Origin: Ornithodoros turicata
Taxonomy: Eukaryota; Arthropoda; Arachnida; Ixodida; Argasidae
DNA: 64,000 bases
Assembly: GCF_037126465.1 (NCBI RefSeq)
Contig: NC_088202.1
Span: forward strand, 100,843,962 to 100,907,961
Reading direction: 5' to 3'
The notes under the pieces: model-generated
Told to the model about the DNA's origin: nothing
What the model saw: the letters and a program-made list of their open reading frames with translations, nothing else
The model's database searches: none
Made by a program: the position numbers and the translations under genes
Part shown: one piece after another, positions 56,590 through 64,000 of the stretch
Numbering within the stretch: the stretch's first letter is position 1
How the letters are laid out: every line of letters begins with the position of its first letter

Positions 56590-59500
56590 GACATTACATT
56601 TTGACTGCCCCCTTTCCCTTACAGAGGCCCCAGTCATCTGCTGTATACTGCAGTCACCCGTCCTGGTGGATGCAAGAAGAGCCCCCGGCAATGACCCGCC
56701 CCACGAGAACAGCACGAAGTATGGTGGTGGTGGTGGTTGGTAAAATAACAAGTATCTTTTGCTTTGTCTCGTTAGTGATATTTGTTAATTCTTCGCTTTC
56801 TGCAGGTGCTGTTCCGTATAGGGTATAGACCAAGCTCCTTGGTGGAGACACAGCTGCGCAAGAGGAGTCTTGACGCCTTTTTTGTACGTCCTTTTTTTAT
56901 TCACCGTTGCGAAATAAACGTTTTCACGAGAAAACTGTTCGTTTTTGGTTCATTTCTTGACAAGCTAACTAACTTTAACGAAACCATTCCTTAAACCCGA
57001 CGCGCGTGACACGTCTGCGAGACATGTGGGTACTGGTAACTGGTAATGGCTGAGTTTAACAAATGTCGTGTTTGCTTACGGTGATGGCAGAGATCGCGTA
57101 GTACGTAGGTTCGTCGTATGAAGCAGAGTGAAGCATTTGCTGTTGACGATTTCTATTCGACGGTATACTTTGCGGCACCTATTCAAGCAAAGTCTTGGCT
57201 AAAATGGTTGATTCACCATGCTTCTCTCACTGCCATGTCGCCGGAGACTCATGGTCCAGCGGATATACTATAGGGCTAAGTGCGGATCTTAGAGAATGAT
57301 CATGGTGAAGGTAGCGGAATAATCTCATGGGACATGTTAGAAATAGAAGTAAACGAAGGTAAGATTAATCCTTTGAGGCCGATGGGACGCATGTGTCCCC
57401 AAGCTTAAAACGACTGTTACGTACTAAGAACCATATCGTTTAGAGGTGACATTGCAGGATCCTTCAGACAACACCTTTGTTTAAACACACGCGGTGATAC
57501 GGCAACATTGTGCCAGTTAGGCAATAACAAGCAACAGTATAGTTTGGGTTTTCGTGGGTGACGTCGCTCACACGGTAAGTTAATTTTTCTAAAAAACAAA
57601 AAGAAAAAAGAAACGGGGTTGTTTGGCGTAACTTTTGCATGGAAGTAAAAATAATGCGTCAGCGGCACTGCTTACATAAAAAAATATTTTCTCCTGGTTG
57701 ATACATGTAACTATTTCCATAAGATTGTGCACTAGTGCACTAAAATTGGGACACTACCGGCTTATTTCGGAAATCCGAAAAAGTTTACGTCCTAAGCAAA
57801 TGAATGCCGGTTTTGCTTATTCCAAATAGTACTGTGGGTTCGCGCTTCAATGCGTTGGTACAATCAGTTATTTATGTTCTTGACAGCAGCATGGAATGAT
57901 TCTGCAGTCTCGCATTCGAAAACATCTAATTAAAGGGTAATTAATTAATTAAATTATTGAATGAAAGGTAAGCATTTTCATGACGTAAAAGCGCTAAAAC
58001 CAACACGCCCAAAGGGATGTTTTAATAGGTAAGTAGTCGTCCAGTATAGTTCTTGTCGCGTTACTCTCAAACCACAGGTCTCCTTGCACTCCATAGCCTC
58101 GTTCCCAGCGACGACACAACAGGGGTGGACTGTCAAAATCGCTCTTCCCATTGGGATAAATACTGGTGGCTGCCGTCTTTAATGAGTATGACTGACGATA
58201 ACGTAACATTCGATATGCCGAACATTCCATATGCTCAACATTCCATTGTTGAGCCCACTCAACAGTCCCGCAAGGTCCACTGGGCTCTCCCGCTCACTTC
58301 GTGACCGTTATTTCTCTGGGCGGGGGAGTATCTGTGGCGGCCACCTGCCGGAAAAGAAGACGAACAGCATGCCCTTTTCACGCACACGCTCTCGGACATC
58401 ATCCTCGCACATTCTAGAAATGAAATCTCGCCCCATCGAACCTCTGTCCCAGTGTGGTTGCTCCTTGCTAGCTCCCACACTAGTCATCCGGTAAACATCC
58501 GAATTAAGTCCGAAAGCACGCACGGGAAAATGAAGGAACTCGGCAAACGGCAGTCCACACGTGCACAGTTCCTGTGACTACCACTGGGCGGCGGCACCAA
58601 TGGCGGCGCCCATTCCTTGAATCCCGTTTTCGTGTGTAGTTACGTGCTCTTTCCCACAGGACATCCGCCTGGCCCTGTAACCCGCCGACAAAAATGGCAT
58701 CAGCGCTGCTCTCATTTACGATTATGAGTAAACTGCGTTATTTCAAAACACACCCTATTACTTACATCGTTGTATTGCATGTGTAAGTTTAACGTTGTCC
58801 AGTCTTTATTTCCACGAATGCACTATTCGATTACCACAATAATTCTAGTATCTCAACATATTGCAATGGGTGAACCACAGTTCAATCCGTTGCCCCTACA
58901 CGCCGTTTCCAGTTATTGAATAAGGGAAAACGGCAACTGTGTTTGCCGAGGCGGTATAAGGCTATTAGTCAAATGACACCGTTGACATTTTGTAGCCTCC
59001 CTCTTCCATTTCCGCCTGTGTAAACACGCGTGCCTTTGCAAATGCGTGGAGACACTCAGTGCGTGACCCATCCGTTACTGCAATTTCAAGCAGCGAATTC
59101 ACCCAGTTGATATTGATCCGCAACATAGGCGGCATCACGCCAGCAAACCCCAGCTGCCAACCTTCCCACTGTGTCGAACTTGACTTCACGGAAAAGGTGT
59201 TGATGACCAAGTGGCGTGACGCCATGCAGGTGCTGAAGCCCTCACGGCATCAGTTTGTGACTCGCCACTCCTCGATACGCAATAGATTGCCGTTGCGTCC
59301 GCTGTGATGTTGCTTCCGTCCACCGGTATCTTATTCATAGCAACGAACAATCGCACCCGTTACTATACGACGCAATCTAAATGGTAACGTTTTTAGTAGC
59401 TGCTGAAAGTGCACACTTCCATGCTCGAATTCAGCTGGTCGTGGTAGTGCAGAAAAAGTTGCACTGGCTCGAGTGTTCATGTCACACGGCCACCTCAATC

Positions 59501-59796
59501 CAACGTGCGTCGCGTTTCGTTGGCGCTTCCGTTTGGTCTTCGTTCGTTTCTTAGGCTGAACCCACATTGGTATACTACACTGCGCTGCACGAAAACAACC
59601 AGCTGGTTTGTTGTACTGCAAGGCCAGGAAAAAGTGCGATAATGAAGAGCAGTTTGGAGCAAATGATTTTTTAATTCTGAGCGAAAATCCTATTTTTTGT
59701 TTGTTTATATTCATCTTGCTTGAGCTCCTTCTTCGCTCTTTAGCTGCGCACAGACGGCACAATGATATTGAACATGAACATTGAACATTGAACATG
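56590..59796. other. intergenic, no gene recognised
   Basis: Several frames of 60-160 codons were inspected on both strands, including minus-strand frames at 58965-59225 and 59331-59816, and none shows a recognisable domain. A GC-richer patch lies at about 58290-58690. No SINE or LTR was recognised. Confidence 0.4.
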
Positions 59797-60136
59797 GGGA
59801 GTTGGAGTAGGAACATCTCACGGCATGGCTACTCATACTGTTGTCCTTTCGCAGATTATTTTTCTTGTTTCCACCTGTCTGGTACGTGGACCGCCGTCAG
59901 CGCATTCTTCAAGGGTGTCATGGAACTGCTGTGCTCTTCGTGATAACGAGGAATTGATAATCCCAGCTTCAACAGATGCGACAGATACGATGGCTGAAGC
60001 AATCGGGAAGTGCCCGCTACGTAATCTGTCACATGGCTTCCAGACAGTATTTAAGCCAGGACTTGTGAACGTACCGCTGGGAGTTGGAGTAGGAACATCT
60101 CACGGCATGGCTACTCATACTGTTGTCCTTTCGCAG
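59797..60136 (+). repeat. 58-bp direct repeat at the LINE 5' end, 282 bp apart
   Basis: GGGAGTTGGAGTAGGAACAT through CTTTCGCAG occurs at 59797-59854 and 60079-60136, apparently identical. The offset of 282 bp keeps the frame, so ORF1 as read contains MATHTVVLSQ twice. It may be a remnant of 5' UTR promoter monomers. Confidence 0.75.
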
Positions 60137-61267
60137 GTTAGTCAAGGTTTTCCTTTATGTACTGTTCGCTGGTTGCCTTTTTTGCCTACTCCACTCCCAG
60201 CTGTGTGTATGTTGAACCGACGGTCTCGCAATGCATCTATGTTCAAATCAGTACTCACGATTACCTGGCTGTTGTTTAGTCATATGCTGTACTCCGCGTT
60301 CCTCGGGCAGAGTTCATTGTGTACCTTGATAATCCTTCGCTCTATGCTAGAAAAAAAAAGAAGCTATGTTATGTTACTGTGTTTGAGGCTGCTACTCCTT
60401 GCCGGGGATGTAGAACTAAACCCTGGCCCGACTGACGCTGATCGTTTTGATAAATTGCAAGATGTTATTGATTCATTAAGCACTACGGTGTTGAAGCATC
60501 AGCGGGAAAATTCTGTCAAACTGCGTGACATAGCTAAAGGTGTTTCTGAGCTGACAGAACGTGTTGGAAAAGTAGAGTCCTGTTTAGAGAGTATAAGTTC
60601 TATGCAAAATGACATTACGGGGCTGAAAAACGACGTTCATTCAATGGAGTTAGTATTGCCACAAATACAGAGTGACCTGCGAAATTGTGCTGCTCATATA
60701 GATGATCTGGAAAATCGTATGAGACGTAATAACCTAGTATTTAAGGGTATCCCTGAGGTTGATGGTGAGCGTTGGTTGGACACTGAGAAAATCCTGAGTG
60801 ATTTTGTCAGGGAACACTTGGGTACGTCTCTTGGTGATGTTGAGCGTGTACATAGAGTAGGACGTAAGGCAAGAGAAGGTCAGTTTCGTCCTATCATAGT
60901 GAAGTTCTCTAATTATAAACAAAAGGAAAGTGTGCTTAAGGGTGCTCCTAAATTAAAAAATCTCACACAACCGAAAGTATGGATTGAGGAGGATTTTTCC
61001 TTACGGATAAGAAACTGTCGTAAGATTCTTAGGGATTACGCCAGACCGTATCGTGAAGAAAACAAGAAAGTTCGTTTTTCCTATGACAAGCTGATAATTG
61101 AAAATGATATGTATGTGTACGATGAAAAGCAAAACAAAGTAGTTCTACTAAGGCAAATGTCTGCTCGTCCTGTGAATAGTGATGTAGTATCTGCTACGTC
61201 TATAAATGTCAGTTCAAGTTCCTTGCCTTTGCCTTCTGTAAACCTTGTAAGGTCAGACAGGGATTGA
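59825..61267 (+). CDS. LINE ORF1 protein with 2A-like motif
   Basis: 480 codons from the first in-frame ATG; initiation may be later, for example at 60371. Residues 1-180 are low-similarity sequence including the duplicated MATHTVVLSQ. Residues 183-202 read MLLCLRLLLLAGDVELNPGP: a hydrophobic stretch and a 2A-like motif whose predicted separation point is between Gly201 and Pro202. Residues 210-300 form a heptad-rich coiled coil ending DDLENRMRRNNLVFKGIPE, then an RRM/C-terminal region with VERVHRVGR, RPIIVKFSNYKQKESVL and KILRDYARPYREENKKVRFS, as in L1-type ORF1 RNA-binding proteins. These proteins coat element RNA. It ends at TGA 61265-61267, directly followed in frame by ORF2. Confidence 0.8.
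   Translation: MATHTVVLSQIIFLVSTCLVRGPPSAHSSRVSWNCCALRDNEELIIPASTDATDTMAEAIGKCPLRNLSHGFQTVFKPGLVNVPLGVGVGTSHGMATHTVVLSQVSQGFPLCTVRWLPFLPTPLPAVCMLNRRSRNASMFKSVLTITWLLFSHMLYSAFLGQSSLCTLIILRSMLEKKRSYVMLLCLRLLLLAGDVELNPGPTDADRFDKLQDVIDSLSTTVLKHQRENSVKLRDIAKGVSELTERVGKVESCLESISSMQNDITGLKNDVHSMELVLPQIQSDLRNCAAHIDDLENRMRRNNLVFKGIPEVDGERWLDTEKILSDFVREHLGTSLGDVERVHRVGRKAREGQFRPIIVKFSNYKQKESVLKGAPKLKNLTQPKVWIEEDFSLRIRNCRKILRDYARPYREENKKVRFSYDKLIIENDMYVYDEKQNKVVLLRQMSARPVNSDVVSATSINVSSSSLPLPSVNLVRSDRD
60404..60430 (+). other. 2A-like ribosome-skipping motif
   Basis: Encodes GDVELNPGP, matching the D-V/I-E-x-N-P-G-P consensus exactly, preceded by a Leu-rich stretch. Such motifs are established in some CR1/L2-type LINEs of other animals, where they cause translation to skip the Gly-Pro bond. 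Here it would separate about 200 N-terminal residues from the RNA-binding part. Confidence 0.8.
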
Positions 61268-61273
61268 CAGTTA
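61265..61273 (+). promoter_or_regulatory. candidate stop-codon readthrough signal TGA CAG TTA
   Basis: The ORF1 stop TGA is followed by CAG TTA, a match to CAR-YYA, the 3' context known to promote readthrough in tobamoviruses. No other stop separates ORF1 from ORF2, and the frame does not change. Confidence 0.55.
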
Positions 61274-64000
61274 CTGGACACATCCCTGTCAAGTCTTGTG
61301 TTGAACTTCAGAAGTTTATTGTCTGTTCAGGACATTGTGGAAAATTTGACCGATATGTGTAAAACTGACATTATATTTGGCACGGAGACATGGCTCACAA
61401 ATGAAATTAATGATAACCAGTTGTTATTAAATAAGAATTATGTTATTTATCGGAAAGACCGTTGTGGCAAACGTGGGGGCGGTGTGCTTTTAGGTATCCG
61501 TAAAAATATCGTGTCGGGTTTTGTTCATGTTCTAACCGACTTAGAAATAGTATTTGCGGTTTTGAATATTCGTCATGTTCAAAAGATTATTGTAGGAGCT
61601 TGTTACCGGCCACCAAGTGCAAGGTCTGACTTTTGTGATAAGTTACATAATTGTTTAGAAGAAGTTTTGTTACGGTTTCCTGGATCAGATATTATACTTG
61701 CAGGTGATTTTAATTTACCTGATATTGATTGGTCAGTACCTTCAATATACCCTTCATGTACAAATAGGTCTGAGTGTTTAAGTTTTTTGACTGTGTGTAA
61801 TGAATTTAATATTGTTCAAAAATTGGTCTGTCCAACTCGGGGAGATGCTGTCCTTGACCTGTTTTTTACGACCCGCCCTGATGATGTAGTGAATATTGAT
61901 TACCTGGAAGAAGTTAGTGATCACAGAGCCATTTGTGTTACAATGACATTTAATCCAGAAAGAAAGTATGAGGTAGTGAAATATATATATGACTATAGAA
62001 GGGCAAACGTGACTGAATTAAACTCGGCCATGGAGAATTATTTTAGTACGCTTTCTTCGTGTTGGCCCATGCGATCGGTGGATGAAAACTGGCAGTCCTT
62101 TAAAATTGCTCTCGTTGAAAACGCTCGTATTAGTATTCCTAGGCTGAGGTTGCGATCCAGTTCTAGGGCGCCTTGGTACTCTGTACATTTAAAACGGCTG
62201 GCTAATAAGAAAAAGAGAATGTATCGTAAAGCTCAACTACTCGCGACTTCATATAATTGGGCTAAATACCACAGGGCAGCAAGAGAGTATAAAGTAGCCG
62301 TTACGCAAAGTAAAAAGAGATTTTATTCTCAGGAGCTGCCTCTACTTTTGAGTAGTAACCCAAAAAAATTTTGGTCTGTTGTAAAGTCTAAAGTTGGAGG
62401 CAGTACATTTTGTAATATACAAAAAGAAGGGTCTACTCTGTCTGACTCGGCATGCGCACAGGAATTAAACTGCTTTTTTTCTTCAGTGTTTACGAAAGAA
62501 ACCACGTTTTTTTCAGATATACAACCTCACGCACACGCTACCCAAGCCGAACTGCCTTCTATTTCTCCTGAGGGTGTGATCAAAATTATTGACAATTTAC
62601 CAATCTCTTCATCTCCTGGCTGTGACGGAATTACAACAAAGTTATTGAAAATGACAAAAGCAGTATCCGGTAAAATCTTAGCATTAATTTTCCAGCAGAG
62701 TCTTGTTTGCGCAGATTTACCATCCGACTGGAAGCACGGAATAATAGCACCAATTCCCAAACGACCAAAACCTGTAGAGGTCAGTCACTACAGACCGATA
62801 TCTTTAACATGCGTGTGTAGTAAAATTTTGGAGCATATCCTGTATGCTTATGTTATGGATCACCTAGACGACCACGGGGTCTTATTCCCAAATCAACATG
62901 GTTTTAGAAGAAATTTTTCGTGTGAAACACAGCTCTTCGGGTTGGTCACAGATCTTTTTGAAATGACAAACGGTGGTCTACAGGTAGACGTGATCTATGT
63001 CGATTTTAAAAACGCATTCGATCGAGTTCCTCACCTGCGGTTAATTAGCAAACTGCATTCTGTTGGACTTCATCCCTCTGTCATCGCATGGACATCTAAT
63101 TTTTTGACATCCAGGACGCAGTGTGTAAAATGCGGTACATCGGTATCAGATATATCACATGTCCTCTCAGGGGTTCCGCAGGGTTCTGTCCTCGGCCCTC
63201 TTTTATTTTTAATTTATATTAATGATTTACCGCAAAGTTTGAAGTGCAACGTTCGGCTATATGCTGATGATTTGGTTTTGTACCAGGGCATAAATTGTTA
63301 CGAAGACTGTATAAGATTCCAGTCAGATGTTGATGCCCTGGAAGCATGGTGCAATGTATGGTTAATGGACGTAAATGTAACAAAAACAAAAGTGATGTCA
63401 ATATCGAGAGCAAAAATGAGCACAAACATTGATTACATATTTCGGGGAACTACGTTAGAAAAAGTTAAACAATATAAGTATTTGGGAATATTCATATCCG
63501 ACGATTTGTCGTGGAAATACCACGTTGAACAGGTGTGTCTCAAAGCATCAAGTACATTGGGGTTTCTAAAACGTACATTGCACCAGGCCCCTTCAAATGT
63601 GAAGCTCTTAGCATATAATACTTTGGTACGATCCAAACTAGATTACGCTGCTGTTGTGTGGAGTCCTTATCAGAGATATTTATGTGATAAGTTAGAACAT
63701 GTTCAAAGTAATGCTATAAGGTTTATTTTTAATATACACGATCGTACAGTAAGTATGACAGAGACCAAAAAGTACTATAAAATTCCATTATTGGCAGCAA
63801 GGCGTAAAATAGCTAGGCTTGTTCTCCTACATAAATTGTATCATTCTGATTCTCCATATATTACTCGCGCCAGTTTTTTCTCGCGTCGTGTTGAGCATTC
63901 CTATAGGTTAGAATTAAATTTGAGCTGCACGGACGCGCATAAGCACTCCACACTTCAGCTGGGTATCAGCGAATGGAACAGGTTGCCAGCTGATGTCGTC
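61268..64000 (+). CDS. LINE ORF2: endonuclease and reverse transcriptase (partial at window end)
   Basis: 911 codons with no stop, in the same frame as ORF1. Counting from the codon after TGA: the AP endonuclease spans about 9-225, with VLNFRSLL (13), FGTETWL (about 38-44), ACYRPPSA, ILAGDFNLPDIDW and the closing SDHRA (217). A linker follows with WYSVHLKRLANKKKRMYRKA. RT spans about 480-720, with SHYRPISLT, QHGFRRNFSCETQLF, YVDFKNAFDRVPH, GVPQGSVLGPLLFLIYINDL and catalytic YADDLVLY (665). The thumb and C terminus (LVRSKLDYAAVVWSPY, ISEWNRLPADVV) are typical of CR1/L2 relatives. The first Met is at residue 30, inside the endonuclease fold. The element makes DNA by target-primed reverse transcription. 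Confidence 0.9.

Larger units (their letters stand above)
59797..64000 (+). mobile_element. CR1/L2-group LINE, two ORFs, runs off the window
   Basis: A well-preserved + strand non-LTR retrotransposon of at least 4.2 kb. It has an ORF1 with 2A-like motif, coiled coil and RNA-binding region, one stop codon, then an in-frame ORF2 with AP-type endonuclease and RT, open to the last base. The 5' border is set where a 58-bp sequence first appears (59797-59854), repeated at 60079-60136; the true border may be slightly further left. No inactivating mutation was seen in either frame, so a recent insertion is likely. Confidence 0.8.

Overview
This is eukaryotic nuclear DNA, almost certainly from an arthropod and most plausibly an ixodid tick. 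The evidence is split coding exons with GT-AG borders, very low gene density, and a dense mix of mariner, pogo/Tigger, hAT, piggyBac-type, PIF-type, Ty3/gypsy (including a CsRn1-like element), tRNA-derived SINEs and a CR1/L2-group LINE. The species assignment is inference from repeat content and the one host gene; nothing in the window is diagnostic.

Layout. 1-14,400: the 3' end of a ceramide synthase 1 (CERS1) gene on the + strand, with two confident coding exons (1053-1200, 2481-2623), a probable last coding exon (4648-4759) and a long, relatively repeat-poor AT-rich stretch that may be 3' UTR. Its introns hold a Tigger-like fragment, half of a palindromic MITE and a TTAA-flanked MITE that itself carries a hAT MITE. 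14,400-31,000: no recognised host gene; a LINE 3' end, array-terminated foldback elements, elements built from palindromic word arrays, a Tigger deletion derivative, and a mariner split by both a SINE and a hAT MITE. 31,000-44,500: a decayed gypsy pol interrupted by a 330-bp tandem tRNA-like array, SINEs, a 115-bp tandem repeat, a LINE RT fragment, a hAT 5' end and inverted-repeat elements. 44,500-47,260: a TTAA-flanked MITE containing a complete non-autonomous LTR element with a tRNA-Lys-type primer site. 49,100-50,900: a foldback element beside a DDE transposase fragment. 51,660-55,810: the gag-protease-RT part of one gypsy element and a short, internally scrambled CsRn1-like LTR element. 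59,800-64,000: a well-preserved LINE running off the window.

The most interesting object is the terminal LINE. ORF1 carries a 2A-like ribosome-skipping motif near its N terminus. ORF1 ends in a single TGA followed by CAGTTA, which fits the CAR-YYA stop-readthrough context, and the frame then stays open for 911 codons of endonuclease and reverse transcriptase to the window edge. The first in-frame Met after the stop lies inside the endonuclease fold, so readthrough is the simplest way to make a complete ORF2 protein. The second striking pattern is that several unrelated-looking short elements have ends made of arrays of family-specific palindromic words; where duplications can be read, they are 8 bp.
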